From assembly GCA_002633005.1 (NCBI GenBank), contig NMRA01000343.1, positions 62,001 through 126,000 on the forward strand: a stretch of DNA of 64,000 nt, read 5' to 3'. Within the stretch, counting starts at the first letter, position 1; each line of letters starts with the position of its first letter. The notes beneath the pieces were generated by a model. The model saw nothing but the letters and a program-made list of their open reading frames with translations, did not search any database and was not told where the DNA came from. Positions 50,901-62,640 of the stretch are shown here, piece after piece. The translations under genes were made by a program, and so were the position numbers. The DNA is from Phoronis australis. Taxonomy: Eukaryota; Phoronida; Phoronidae.

Positions 50901-53900
50901 TCCTTGAAAAACACTTATTTGTCAAATTTTGTGAACTTGGTAGATATGGAGTCATACGTAAAGAAAACCTAAATTGCCAATAGGTGACGCCATAGTAGTT
51001 GGTCTTATCCAAAATCAACATCAGGTGTATTCTCCTCAGCTGGATCATACATACCAAATTTCAACTTTCTAAAACTGCTCTGAGGTGGTGGGGTGTTACA
51101 TTATTAAAATCTCTTGGTCTATTTACACCGACCTCTTGTCTATTTACACTGTCACGATGTTTCGGTCGGTCTATTCTCCGGCCATTGTCAGGAGTTCCCG
51201 CGTTCTTAGAAGAACGAGCACGAATATGTGGTACACTCATGGTGTGATTTCTTAGTAATGATAATAATAATAATAAAGCTGTACAATATAAGCCATTCCA
51301 ACATTGAAGAAACAGATATAAATATTCAATAATTCTAACACATCGTGTCCTCAGTTGAAGTATCTTTACAATATTTATACATTAACTTACTGTGACCGAT
51401 CGAGTTCTCTTCATATCTAATGATGTAGTCCAGAATGAGACTAGTCCCTCTTGACTGCATGCAATGAATGTCCCGTCATTAGTGTCCGTGATCTTTAACA
51501 GTGTATCACGGTGGGGCCTAAAGTTCAAAAGCAAAGATCTGTCTGATTAGTTTTCTGACTACACAACAGATGGCATTCAGTACTTTTCAAAAAGGTGACA
51601 AATATCTTCCTGTTAAAAAACAACAAAATATCTCATTGACAACAAAATTTTGCATATAATTTTTTGATTTGACATTGTAAACATAGTTTCATTTATACCA
51701 GTCTTGATATAGTCCTATGATAAACATATAACCCTGATCACATGATCCCACATATGAGCCCTTCCCATGAGACCAAATCACACAGAAAACGTCAAGATTA
51801 TACTCATCACAAGCCAAAAACAGAATTACACAAAGGAAACCTTGACAATTATCGCTATTTCCATGTCAACGACATGCAAAACTTATGCTTTGTGAGAGAG
51901 GAGGTCTCAGCTTATGCTTTTGATTTCACAAATATGACGATGCAAAAACTCAACGCCTCATTCAATTCTTTTTCACATCATCAAAAATACACCGAAGCAA
52001 ATAACAGCTTGGGGCAATCATCACGGTTTGACGATAACATCCGAGCACTTTAGAAATGATTCATGTGGTAAACCTGTCCAGACCAACAAAATACCTTATA
52101 AACACATCTAGTTATTTCACTTCTAACATTTTCATCACAAAAATGTCAACAAAATGTACGTTTTAATGACTTGTGAAAACGGTTACAATGTCCAAAGCAA
52201 AAAAATCAGGTCAATTTTCAATATCTTTTACTAATGCCTTAATTAGATTGACTGAAACTCATGCAGAAAGTTGAACAAAGCGTGAAAATAAGAGATTTTC
52301 ACAATTGCACAGTTTAATCACCCAGTACACATCCAAAGTATTCACACAAAATGATCCGGAGAATTCCCCCTCATGACGGCTGGGCTGAAGCTCAATGCAA
52401 TGTCAGAGTAGTCTCCCCTGATGACTGAGAATGAAGGGGAATTAACAGCAAAGATAGCAAGGTGGCTAAGCATTTTGTAATTAGAATTTTGCCACACTTA
52501 GAGCTATTACTAGTGATTTTGCTATTAACAGAATTAGCTGTCAGGACAGGAAAACAGTACTTTGCCTGAGTACCTGTGTTGTACATTATATCGATCAAAA
52601 AACAAATGGTAACATGGTATAGTAGGCAGATATGAAGACTAATATATAACTATTATCTAAGCCCTCAGTTTCATTAATATCTTTTGTTGAACAGTTTCCA
52701 AAGACTTGAATTTAAAGTATGTGAAAATGGGTTAACAACTTTTTATGACCATTATAAAATGATTCAAACAGAAGTGCATTACTAGGAGACAGGCCACAAG
52801 ACCTCAAGATAATTATGTCGAGTATCCTATACATTGTTGTTAACTCCTGGAGACAACAAAATAAAACGCAATACTTAAAAAATCAGTTTTACTGCCTTTC
52901 AGTCTAGAAAGCGATGTATTTTTACAAAGAATGTTTTGTTCACAAATGGACTGATGTACTTCACAGATTTTATTAAGACAAATATTTGCGATAGTTTTTT
53001 TAAAATATTCTAATCACTAACACTAAGTACATTTTCACAGGAGGTAAATTGTTAAACACAGTATGTAGTATAATCACGCAATTATTGATTTTCACAGGTC
53101 AATAATTGTTTTTCAGATCCAAAAAGATGTGATTATCAGTAAAGTCTTCCCCTTTTCATTTTCAAGGAGGTAGTTAGGGTACATCCGTAACTTAAATACT
53201 GTGTAGCATTAACAACAAAGCAATGGACTGAACAAAAGTACTGAATTCAATCCTATCAAAACAAAAGTGAATTATGTTCGCATGCTTGACAAGCACGCAT
53301 GCGCTATTGAGCAATTGATGTGTTCAGCATTAAGAATCTATGAATTCATTGGATATGCACATTTTAGCGCAAATATCGCATGACGGGAACTGTCACGCTC
53401 TCGTGGAGGCTTGCAGTCAACGAGTGCTTCCTATTTTACAGTTAAACAAACAGGGTTGAGCAGATGGCTATCAAAAACTTCCAAGTATAGTCACGTGGTC
53501 GTGGTCCAGCAGTATTAAAGTCAAAATACGTCCAGCACAATAATTTGAGCTCGAATCCCAACAGAACAATAAATTCCAACAAATTTCTTCCAAGGTTTGG
53601 ATTTGTCGTGGCCAAAACATCGATTAATATGAATATTTACTGATTCAGTGTTATCGATCGTTGACGAGTTTAAAAATGTTTGAGTTTATCCAAATCACAT
53701 AATAATAATTTTGTCTTCATATATTTCAATCCGTTAATTACGTGACCATGCCGTGTTCTGGTTTCATTAGACCAGATAATATGCTTGGCAAGACTTGAAA
53801 AATGATTACGGTATCACAATATGGCCGACGAGTGAAATTCTATAATTGAACTTCATCAAAGTTCTCCACAGAAATAAAGATTAAATATGATCACTAGTGT

Positions 53901-56900
53901 AACAGGGCACAATATAAAGCCACTATCACACTCGCATATTAGCATTGTTTGTACTGTGTAGACATCATAAAATAACATTTTGTTAATGTTCCCATTATTT
54001 GCATCAAAATAATCAGCCTTTGAAAAATGGAAAACTGTCAATGTTTAAAATTATCTTCGTGCAAAATAAGTGAAGAATTACCTAATACCAACAATATGAA
54101 ACAAAAATTTACAAAACTTCAACATAATCCCCCCCTCCCCTCCTCACTTACATGGACTTGGCCACTTTGGCTGGCAAGTGAAAGCAGACTTCTTTGGATC
54201 GTATGTACGAGTCCTCTTTCTCTGCATACTCCAGTTGCATATATGTACAAAACTCATCCCATGTGATTTGACCATCAGATGACCAGTCGATCTTGTAGAA
54301 CAAGGCATCAATTTGCTGGTCCTGTCACACAAATTCAAAAACAAAAAAAAACGTTCAGAAACAAGATCTCGCAACGTGGACGTGGAATATGATTACGTCA
54401 TTTTTCCTTCATTTTTGAATGAATTACCTGAGCAACTTCAAAGGCAAGTTCAACTACAACGCATCGCTCCTTTTAGAACGAGTTTATTTGAATAAAGGCA
54501 TTTTCTCTATCTTTATCAGCATAACTATGAGAAAAATTCTTACATTAAGGACAAAAAAGAATTGCCAAAACCTTAGTATTTTTTCAAATGCTCAGACTTG
54601 TCTCAAATGTTAGTTTTATGATATCTGAACAGTAATTTCTCAATTGAGGCCCAACACTTGAAAAAACAACAACAAAACTCTGCCGGTGTGCTCCTATACT
54701 TTGCAAATTTTCCATGAGAAGAGAGTTCGAGATCTTTCCTTTGAAAACTACTGTCCTGTGACATGAATGGTTCAGTTCAAACTAAATGAACCCATACCTT
54801 GGTTCCCGACAGCGACAGTTTGCTTTTGAGCAAAATCTTAAATTCATCAAGATCCAACTCTCCGGAGCCATCTTCATCTGCTTCTTCAAAAGCTTGTTTT
54901 AACAGCTCGAGCGTGTCAATGTTGATTTTCTCCTCAATCTGAAACATATCGCAAAATCAACTGTTAGAAATATCAAAAAGACAACTGCTCTACCCCTTAC
55001 CCTGGATGATTTGTGCAGACTTCATCCCATTTAGCAAGTTTTTATCTGCAATTTTATTGCTTCCACAGCTTCACATCTGACAACACCTAGCAGAATTTCT
55101 TTTATTGAAGCCAAAGTCTCACTTGTACTTTTATACATCAAGTTTGACACTTGCTGTTAGTCTTTAACAAAATCGCCGAAACTGTAACACGACACCACTG
55201 TTTTGGGACTGTTAACAATGGATAGAAAAATAATACAATTTATACGAAAAATTTAAATTTGGAAAATGTCCTAGAAAAGATCTCTACTTGGCTATTACCG
55301 TATTCCAAGAAAAGTTTATAATTATAATGTAGGTCAATGACATCACACAGAGTGAAATAAATAACTTTAAAGAATTCTTTTCCTACCAAGACTTAACGAC
55401 TGCCAACACTGCATTTTAAATGAAACTGATGGGAAAATTTTCAATTTTGAACGACATCACTGATTTGTATTATTGTGTATGTCTAGTAAAAATGATATAA
55501 CCAAAATGGCAAAGTGCTATGCAACAAACTAGTAACTGTGAATCTATGCTAATTTGAAATTACAGTCCAGTTGTCATGATAACAAACCAAAACATAACCA
55601 CATGCGCATGGCAGGTTTTGATTGGGTATCTCTGATCATTTATTTGTATGGTACGAAAGGTCAGACGTATTTAGAGATAGAGGCACGTTTTATATTTACT
55701 TGGTCTGATACCGTGAAATTAAAAAGCCCAAAGGAAAAAATGTAACTGAAACTACGAAGTTGACTCAGCAATCCATGAGTAACATGAAACAGAAATAAGC
55801 TCAACTGACATAAACTGATTGGGTTGTTTTTAAAAACAAATCAAGGGTCCTTATCAGCGAGCAAAAAGGATTTTTTAAATCAGTCTCAGCATGGAATCAT
55901 TAACCCGCAACCCCTTCGAGTGCAGCCATAATGGTGTGCTGATGGCTTCAATCAGACATCATACAGTAAATGGCTGAGCAGGTAAAGTAACCAGCCTTGT
56001 TTTCAGTGAAGGTCTGGTAGACAACGGTGAGGATTGTTGATTTATAATAAAATAATGAATATAACGGATTTTTTTCTTTAATATAGCTCTGGTCAAAGCT
56101 ATTAACACCATGACATTTCTCACTCGACAATTAGTTGTAAACCCCTTGTTTTGAACAAATAACTTCAAAGAATACTATTCACCGGTAAGTCTGAAATCTA
56201 CTTAAATGTTTCTTATCATTTGACTTTTGACTATTCTGCATAAGCATTTCACAAGCAAAATGGTAGCTCAAATACCACAATAAACCCGTCATACGGCTAC
56301 ACCAGACAAAACTAAATTCTCACAATTAGGAGGTTCGAGAACAAATCTGCCACACAAACTCTATACCATCCCACACAGCCTCGCACGAGAATAACTTTAC
56401 GTGACACATCAAAATTTGTTCAACTAAACAGACAATATGTTCTCTACTTCTTTTGAGGACACCTTCCCTCTCCTCCCCTCTCAGAGTCTTACCACCATTA
56501 AGTTTTGACTGGAGCCACTGAGTATAGTTATAGAGCTGAAGTAAAAAGGTATTTCACAACGCAGACACTTCAACACCGTTTTGTAACACAGAAAATACAA
56601 AATACAAATAATCTTAATAACAAAAATTTTAGCAAAAATAAAGACTGAAGATTGAGCAACTCACAAGAGCCAAAACTCGTATCAGGATTTCCCAGAGGGA
56701 GCAGCAGTAGCCCTCCCATCCACAAATGGTCTTGAATATGACCGAAGGTGGTCGATCTCCTTTCAGCGGATCAAAATCCAAAATGGTCTTTTTATACTCG
56801 GCTGTACTCGGCAAGCACCTCAGTTTCACATTAGGCAACTCCCGCACAGAGATTCTACCACTAGTCATTATTATATCTCATGAGTACAAGTCTACATCGC

Positions 56901-59900
56901 GTGATGTGAATTAAGAATTGATGGCCGCCATGAACCAGCCCCGTGTCACAGCTAGTAACAGTACACAGATCACCGCCAACTGACAACGGTAAAGCCTCTC
57001 CTTGATAATATAGTGATGAATGTCCGTGTCCCTCAAATCCTTTCTAATAAGTTGTGAAGAAAACACAACAACAGACACCTTAAACAAATATTGGCTATCA
57101 TTTTAACACTGATAACTACACCTAAGGCCAGTGCTTTTTACAGCTTCACTCTTCTCGCAGTTGCCAATACATTAACTCTCAGAGGTATATCAAAATATTG
57201 TGTCATGTACAAACACAGCCCTACAGAGATATCAAAACATCACATCATCACCCATTAAAATTTTCGCATTCCTGAACAAACATAACATAATGTATGAAAC
57301 CTTGCCAAGCTATTTTGCTTTGACAATTCAAGTCTTTAACAGCATGATTATTCAATTACCTGTATAAACAAAACAAACAGAGTTATGGCCATCACCAAGA
57401 AAGCAAAACACAGTGTGAGCAAATGAAGTTTGTTTTAACCTAATCCCAGTTAATTCAATTTACAGCTCAAATAATGACAAATGTCACATGTCAAATTTTG
57501 TGCAGATTTAAATCTTATGGGTAACTGGAGAGAAATTCCGCAGGTTGAAATCAATTCAAACCTCATATCTCAGGACAATTTCCAAAAAATCTTAACTTTG
57601 ACTGAAACAGAAACATGTAACACATACAGTACGTTAATTATAATTACCACCCAACAAAGACTCGTACATACATACTCGTTCCATTCCGACATACTGAGGA
57701 AAGTAATATTGGATTAGTTTGTTTCGAGAAAGCAAACTAATGGAAATGTTGAGTATGTTTGTAATAGCATGATTTTAGATCTTTTGAATGTGGTTAAAAT
57801 TGTAGCAACACCACTTTAAATTAACATGTAAATGGAGAAGACAAGATAAGAGAAGGTAAAAGTACGATAAAGGAAATCCAGAGTATCAACAATCTAACTA
57901 ATCTTTCCTCGCAATGCCCTTCGTCACTTACACCTCGAGAGCTGTCTCAAGTGGGTCCACTAGGGGATAAGTAGCTTATAGATTCAATGCACTTGTTTCA
58001 TTGGGGTGAAATTGAATTTGGGTACCAAATAATCTCACTGATTTAGAACAAAATACGACGGGGGAGGTGAAAGTTTATTTACCTTCTTACACAACGATTC
58101 ACAATACTGGAATTTATGCTTTGCAATATCTAAGTTCTGTAGCTACCAACAGAAAAGATTTTGAAAATTTGTAGCCAGTGATAGAAGCCTTTGAAAAATT
58201 AAAAGGTGTTTATAATTTTTCAATTACTTTTGAACGAAACTGGATAGATTTTACCATAACAATACTAGTTGCTAAGAAATTTAAATTGTTTTCAAAACAG
58301 AAATGTTTACAACCATGGTGAGAGACTGGTTTCTGCCTGTGATTTGAGCAGAGGAAAATGTCTGTTTTTTCCAAATTCACCACAATAATTCTTCCCCAGT
58401 TAAACAACTTTAAAACATTTTGCGGACATTATTTAAAATTCAAGAGAGAGAGACTAACCATTATAACATCTGGCACTCGAGTTTCTCCTCAGCTTACACA
58501 AACACAGATCAATACAGTATCTGATCATCTAGTTTTAATTTTTTTCTATTATTCGCAATCTTTTTCAGGAAAGAAATAAAACTACGTTGAATTAACATAA
58601 ACCAATCCAGTGCTATTTTTTTAGTTTCACTCCAGCAATATCCATGGCTAGGCAAATACATTAAAAATGCACACATGGTGTGCAGAATCTGAGCCATAAC
58701 CCAGTGTCTGAAGTTTTCTGAAGGTCAAGAAATTCAAAATATCCATGTTGTTTCTAATTGGCAGGTTTTCTTATTTATGGGACCAACAAACTTGAGACCT
58801 GTTATTAAAAACAATTCCAAGACCATCAAAGCATCCATTTTCAGTTAGGGCTGAATATAGGACCCATTACCCTATAAAAATATTTAAATTAAATTCCCCT
58901 CAACATTGGCCCAAAATATCCCGACCAGAAATTGAAAAAATTCCTTAAAGGCAAGAATCATTTCTGCAAAACATTAGTTTTGGCTACCTGAGGAACTGTC
59001 TTTGAGGCATTACCACTGAATGAGGGGTGGCGACGTGGGTGTGGGGATTTTCAAAAAATGTCCTCTCAAAAGGCACAATAAACTTTCCACACAGGTGAGC
59101 GAGAACCCAGTGCCCAGTTGCATGAAACAATCTCAAACAAGGACTAAACCAAGTTCCCTAAATCTACTGTGTATTTATGGATTTGTGAAAACACTGATTT
59201 TTATTATTACTAAGTTGACTTTTTATTTTGATAAAAATCGAGAGTGAACTCTACATTGAATTCTCAGTATTATTGAATTGAAAATAAGTAGGGGTCGACA
59301 ACGCCCCTAATTTAAGGACCAAGTCAATACTTTCATGGAACTAAGGGCTCAATGTTTACTTCGCAATAATTTTAGAAAATGCCATTGATGTCTATGGCCA
59401 TTAGTCAAAGAGGAGCTTATTCTAAAGACTACATAATAGAAAAAGATTATACCCGTTACTAAAGAACTACACAGAATATGCAAAATATTTAGGAAGTTAG
59501 TTGAGCTTCGATTTGGACCATTTTATGCAACAGGGTTCTGAAATCGTACCTTGCTCAATAACTGAGCACTTGGTAGACTCTTATACATGCAATGGCTACT
59601 ACCTCTTTCAGAAAATTCTGCTCCAAGTTGTCTCCACCTTCACGCTCATCTTCCCCTTCACTTTTTTCTTCATCATATTCTGAGTCGTACCAGCTGTCGG
59701 TCACTTCCATCGACTCATAGGTCTTACCCATGGGTATTTGGGTATTGAACGCCACCTCAGTTCCGGTTTCATTATCCGATGTGAGCAGTGACAACCGTGA
59801 CGGGGACGAAACCGGTGGTTCCGGAGCGAGTTTTACATCGCCTTCTGTCTTTGATCTTCTCAGGACTATCGTGTCATTACTCTCCGTAGCAGTCTGTATC

Positions 59901-59938
59901 AACTCACCTTTAGTCACCGAGCGAACACCCAACGACAT
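26947..59938 (-). CDS. EF-hand and WD40-repeat protein, WDR49/WDR64/WDY family, 1083 aa
   Basis: Twenty-three exons, read right to left: 59938-59603, 54938-54798, 54321-54152, 51517-51391, 49155-49067, 47397-47305, 46441-46349, 45455-45268, 43951-43742, 43269-43121, 42475-42324, 39565-39463, 39061-38955, 37815-37736, 35107-35053, 33308-33200, 32999-32837, 31835-31684, 31307-31163, 30288-30160, 29809-29625, 29098-28983 and 27106-26947. The total is 3252 nt, every junction is GT-AG and all phases agree. Residues 1-112 are an acidic, Ser/Glu-rich tail. EF-hand loops lie at 133-144 (DEDGSGELDLDE) and 171-182 (DWSSDGQITWDE), both with calcium-binding residues. WD40 strands follow to about residue 930, with marks such as IWDIQD, KIWDFESG, KIWNYNNG, IIWNLVSG, LWNVFQG, VWNIDG and LWTVQG. 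The C-terminus is Pro-rich, ending DDPFDFYDD. Relatives are linked to sperm and cilia. Which family member it is needs a search. An in-frame upstream ATG at 59971 would add 11 residues. Confidence 0.92.
27298..27395 (+). repeat. 23 bp tandem repeat, about four units
   Basis: Units read AAAATGAATATTCTTAGCAGC plus two bases, with one T-to-A change in the third copy. It lies in the last intron of the WD40 gene. Confidence 0.92.
27568..27627 (+). repeat. ~29 bp direct duplication
   Basis: Two adjacent identical copies of a unit containing ACATAACAGATTTGAAGTTC. A recent slippage or duplication product. Confidence 0.85.
28077..28234 (+). repeat. 53 bp tandem repeat, three units
   Basis: Each unit contains AGGTCACTGAGCCTGGTATC followed by AACCAA, with few differences between copies. 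Confidence 0.92.
30913..31135 (-). mobile_element. tRNA-derived SINE, copy A, with target-site duplication
   Basis: A 223 bp insert on the minus strand, flanked by perfect 15 bp direct repeats TCACCCACTACTATA at 30898-30912 and 31136-31150. It shares most of its length with the copy at 47571. The head has tRNA-like promoter spacing (GTGATTGGTGCG then GAGGTTGTGGG). It sits about 10 bases inside the intron after the splice donor of exon 19 (31163). Confidence 0.85.
37289..37344. repeat. Short palindromic element, copy 1
   Basis: The ends are 16 bp inverted repeats ATTTTGAGAACCAGTT and AAACTGGTTCTCAAAAT around a 23 bp centre that includes CTCCACTGAATAAC. The same palindrome recurs at 47870-47930. 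Confidence 0.75.
37911..38244. mobile_element. MITE-like insert with CCGTTCACACTG-type ends
   Basis: The right end reads AGTGTGAACGGGCCTTTA; the left end has the related CCGTACACACTGGCAAAC. The inside is full of TTTGGC/GCCAAAC words in both orientations. The last 21 bases are duplicated with a 26 bp period (38198-38218 and 38224-38244). Confidence 0.5.
45001..45016 (+). repeat. (AAC)n microsatellite
   Basis: Short AAC triplet run in the intron between exons 8 and 9 of the WD40 gene. Confidence 0.8.
45648..46140. repeat. Possible MITE with GTTGCATGAAAC ends
   Basis: CCAGTTACATGAAACGGT at 45650 faces an inverted CCGGTTGCATGAAACAGT at 46133-46116. A third copy of the word occurs at 59112. Only the end motif is shared, so the element call is tentative. 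Confidence 0.3.
47571..47803 (+). mobile_element. tRNA-derived SINE, copy B
   Basis: It begins GAGGAGGCAGTGCG like copy A. A better preserved B box reads GGTTAAAGTCCCAC. It continues through CACTGGGCCACACTGCTAGA and ends in CAGACTGCCTCC plus a T-run. Target-site duplications are not clear. Confidence 0.8.
47846..47954. mobile_element. Short palindromic MITE, copy 2
   Basis: Inverted arms of about 40 bp (AATAGTCGGATG inward to GAGAACCAGT, imperfect) surround the same centre as the 37.3 kb copy. The arms extend further here, so this copy defines the element better. It lies directly after SINE copy B. Confidence 0.65.
48653..48800. repeat. 148 bp hairpin with perfect 71 bp arms
   Basis: The left arm 48653-48723 and right arm 48730-48800 are exact reverse complements by eye, separated by a 6-base loop (AACAGA). 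It lies in the intron between exons 5 and 6 of the WD40 gene, so the pre-mRNA would contain a long double-stranded stem. Confidence 0.93.
49233..49700 (+). repeat. Diverged duplicated segment, copy 1
   Basis: Starts CATCATGACGGCTGG and shares an ordered series of words with 52366-52780, including GTCAG-TAGTCT-CCCT and TTAACA-GATTAGCTG. Divergence is high, so the copies are old. Confidence 0.6.
50060..50225 (+). repeat. GGATCC-containing SINE-like fragment
   Basis: Contains GTGCGGATCCGGGACCAATA and later GATTGGCCCTGGATCAGCAC, similar in style to the remnants at 12684, 23690 and 63902. Confidence 0.35.
51257..51276 (+). repeat. (AAT)n microsatellite
   Basis: About six AAT-type triplets in the intron before exon 4 of the WD40 gene. 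Confidence 0.8.
52366..52780 (+). repeat. Diverged duplicated segment, copy 2
   Basis: Same-orientation relative of 49233-49700 in the neighbouring intron. It may be a local duplication or two insertions of one repeat family. Confidence 0.6.
54152..54938 (-). other. EF-hand pair of the WD40/EF-hand protein (exons 2-3)
   Basis: Exon 2 (54938-54798, 47 codons, phase 0 on both sides) holds EF-hand 1. Exon 3 (54321-54152) holds EF-hand 2, followed by EFCTYMQLEYAEKED, a motif typical of this family. Both loops have Asp at position 1, Gly at 6 and Glu at 12, so both should bind calcium. Confidence 0.9.
56665..56868 (-). CDS. Candidate alternative first exon of the WD40/EF-hand gene
   Basis: An ATG at 56868 opens a 68-codon frame beginning MTSGRISVRELPNVKLRCL and ending at a GTGAGT donor (56664-56659). 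The exon is exactly in phase 0, as needed to join the EF-hand exon at 54938. There is no convincing acceptor upstream of the ATG, so it would be a first exon that replaces the acidic N-terminus encoded at 59938-59603. The protein shows no known domain, and it could be a chance frame. Confidence 0.45.
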
Positions 59939-61863
59939 GATTGCAGATTGATAAAGTAAATTATCACACAAAGTTGTGCAGAAGAAACCTTTTGATGACT
60001 AGATGACGTTAAGCACCAATTCAATGTTAACAGTGACTAGAGCTATTGTCTTCACAGAAGACGCTAATGCGTCAACCATCTTTTCATTATTAAGATGGGA
60101 ATCTTGTGTTTTGCAAATCACCGTGCAGCGCGGAGCACAGAACAACACAGCTTGGTTACTCAACCAGGACCTGAGCATAAACTCGCTTGTTCTAGGTAGA
60201 AACCTCGTACCACGGCTATAGTTTCTTTACCCTGTGCATTACCACTGGATCAACGAATTAGGCAAGAGCAGGAGAGCATTACACGAAACTGCACAACCAA
60301 ATCACTAGGAGCAATCCCACTTTAACCTATGTCAACACTTAACAACCATGTATCCTGAACAATGGAGTCACAAATTTAGATTGAAGACCTTGAAGTACTC
60401 AATGTCATGAAGGTTGTTCATCACCGTGTTCCACATATGAAGACTAGAAACTGGTATTCTCTCCCCACAAGATACTATTTCAATATCACCACAGCTTCTC
60501 AGTATTTCTTTGTCTTGTAAGTAGCCAAAGGCCAAGTGCTCTGAGCAAGGTGAACTTTCCCACAGTCAATATGGAGATCTCCAATTCCACATTATCTTCA
60601 TTCATAATCACTCAAGCCTTACTGTTTCCAATACAAGGTGAGCCACCACAACTAGGCAAGCAATCATTATGTGTATCCATAGGGGGCAACATTAACTCCC
60701 TGTTGCATGATACCAAGACCAGAGGTCAAAATGACTGGCTACCTTTTGGGGCGCCAACAAGCCAAATATAATACAGCCATGGATATATTTATGATGTTGA
60801 TAAAAGGTGGAAAATCCAGTCTATCAATGAGATATTCTGCCTTTGGCAGTTACTGCATGAATACGTAAGGGGATTTATACTCCTGGTTGTTATAGGATCT
60901 AATCGGAATTGAAAGAGAGTTCCACTTGGATTACAAGAAAAATATTTGGAAACTAAGGTCCTGAAAGGGCTTTCAAACCCCAATTATACCAGCGATTAGC
61001 ATGAACAAAAGTTCTATTATTGGAACGCCTGTTCAACATAAAGTGGGGATTAGGTCAACTTTCTTAAAGCAATTCAAAAATGCTGCTTATTAAAAGTAGT
61101 AACAATTCAGATGGACTGTAACCTGTGTGGGTTTCTCTAGTACAGAAAATAGAAAGCGTGAAATAATTATAGCAATAAAAACAAGGTAACAATAGAATTG
61201 AGAAGCAGAGTGAATAAGTAACTTGAGATGAAAAAAAACACCCTAAGAAATGTAATTATGTGCACGTTGTCTTCAAAATCCACGGTAATACGTACTTAAC
61301 GACCATAACTAAATCTGAATGTTTTGTCATCCAGATATCATACATTGATTGCGCTTATGAAATTTATTTTTATCCATACCTCATTTTAAGTTTGCATGTC
61401 AGTGTATGGTATTGAATTATTAATTTATAATCTAACATTTTTTTATTTCATTCTTTACATTTTATTACATTCCACTCACTCAAATTATGCAAAGTATACA
61501 TAAATGGTCTACAAAATGTAGAGCATCCAAAACATCTCTCAGTCCCTGACACACACAATCCCAGGTCACCCGAGTTACGGCAAACACGAGAGTCAAAAGC
61601 TATTCTAAAAGACGTGACGAAGTGCACACCATCTTGTCAAATTGTGAACGCCTACACTTTTTCTTGACAATAAATTTTTCTTAATTACAAAATTGTCTAA
61701 AGGTATCAAATGATGGCCTGAATTTCACAATAAGTTGCTTATAAATATTAAACCCATATTTCCTAATACTTAAATCATTCCTTTTTATTATGCTTATTAT
61801 CTTGTCATTTTTATTAATTTTGATAATTTGAAACGAAATTTCAAATAAATTGTTTCATTATAC

Positions 61864-62049
61864 TCAAACAGCATTTTTCATTTCACACCGAATATCTACA
61901 TGGGTATGCTTAGCAACAAACACGTTTACCAACTGAAGAAAACCACAAGACTTGACACCAAGCTTGCAGCACAAATGACAAAAGTCTGCTTCAAGTCTGC
62001 AAACTTGTTTTGTCAAAGACACAGGGTTGTCAACAGGGCGCTTAGTCAG
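61864..62049 (-). CDS. Candidate cysteine-rich terminal exon, unknown gene
   Basis: After a possible acceptor (GACTAAG) an open frame reads RPVDNPVSLTKQVCRLEADF, then a cluster of five Cys (CHLCCKLGVKSCGF) and stops at 61864. Its phase (0) would fit the donor of the candidate exon at 63133. No family is recognised, and the frame may be accidental. Confidence 0.22.
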   Translation of the reverse strand: MTKRPVDNPVSLTKQVCRLEADFCHLCCKLGVKSCGFLQLVNVFVAKHTHVDIRCEMKNAV

Positions 62050-62553
62050 AACACATAAAATACACACTATTGCTTCTACATAAATGCATAATTAAGAAAA
62101 AATACAGGAGGCATCAATGGTTCAAGGACAGACACGGCAGTCCAAAATCGTGCTATTGATGATTTTTGGGCATTTTCAGATTTCATCGTTTTTCATCACT
62201 TCAATGTATAGTTTACAGGATTTTATTATGGCAGATAGTCCAAATCATATGGAAAATAGGAAAAAAAAAACAATTCATTGTCAAGTACCTCACTTTATTT
62301 GAGTAACATTTCACCAATATGTCCTTCAAAATTACCAAAATTTAAGTGGCCTTGCAGCCCCAATGCCTTGGCCGATCGAAGCAAATGAGTCATACCTTGT
62401 TTTTAAGGAAATTATGCCCTCTATCGGATGTTGTCATTTACATAAGGATATTTCCACGTATATTCGGCTAAGAAATATATTTGCAGGCCTTACGCTATGC
62501 ATTCTTATATTCTGCTGAACAGTTACGAAAAATAATAAGGACAACGCGCATTC

Positions 62554-62640
62554 TGATTGGTCAACTGGCACACGTGACCAGCTTCGTTTATCCGTCAGCA
62601 ACTTGTTAGCAACCACCAGGAACAAGCAGCCATTTTGACG
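62554..62640. promoter_or_regulatory. Promoter-like cluster
   Basis: Within 90 bases there are an inverted CCAAT box (TGATTGGTC), a CACGTGAC E-box at 62571-62578 and a YY1-like CAAAATGGC on the minus strand at 62630-62638. A TGACGTAA CRE-like site lies nearby at 62812. It is 2.6 kb upstream of the first coding exon of the WD40 gene and could be its promoter. Confidence 0.3.

Larger units (their letters stand above)
47398..59602 (-). other. Introns in the 5' half of the WD40/EF-hand gene
   Basis: The main introns are 47398-49066, 49156-51390, 51518-54151, 54322-54797 and 54939-59602. They hold the SINE at 47571, the long hairpin at 48653 and the duplicated segment at 49233/52366. The 54939-59602 intron contains the candidate alternative first exon and otherwise nothing recognisable. 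Confidence 0.6.

Noticed and set aside
53277-53305. GCATGC...GCATGC inverted repeat
   Set aside because: About nine paired bases with a mismatch; too short to support a function.
54144-54374. Minus-strand ORF overlapping EF-hand 2
   Set aside because: It is a different frame from the spliced exon 54321-54152, which carries the EF-hand loop and correct phases.
56921-56985. 20-codon plus-strand ORF starting ATGGCCGCCATG
   Set aside because: Good start context but very short, with no splice continuation found; treated as chance.
59555-59602. Continuation of the first WD40-gene exon past its donor
   Set aside because: The frame after GAG/GTAGTA leads to an early stop, while splicing at 59603 preserves phase into the EF-hand exon.
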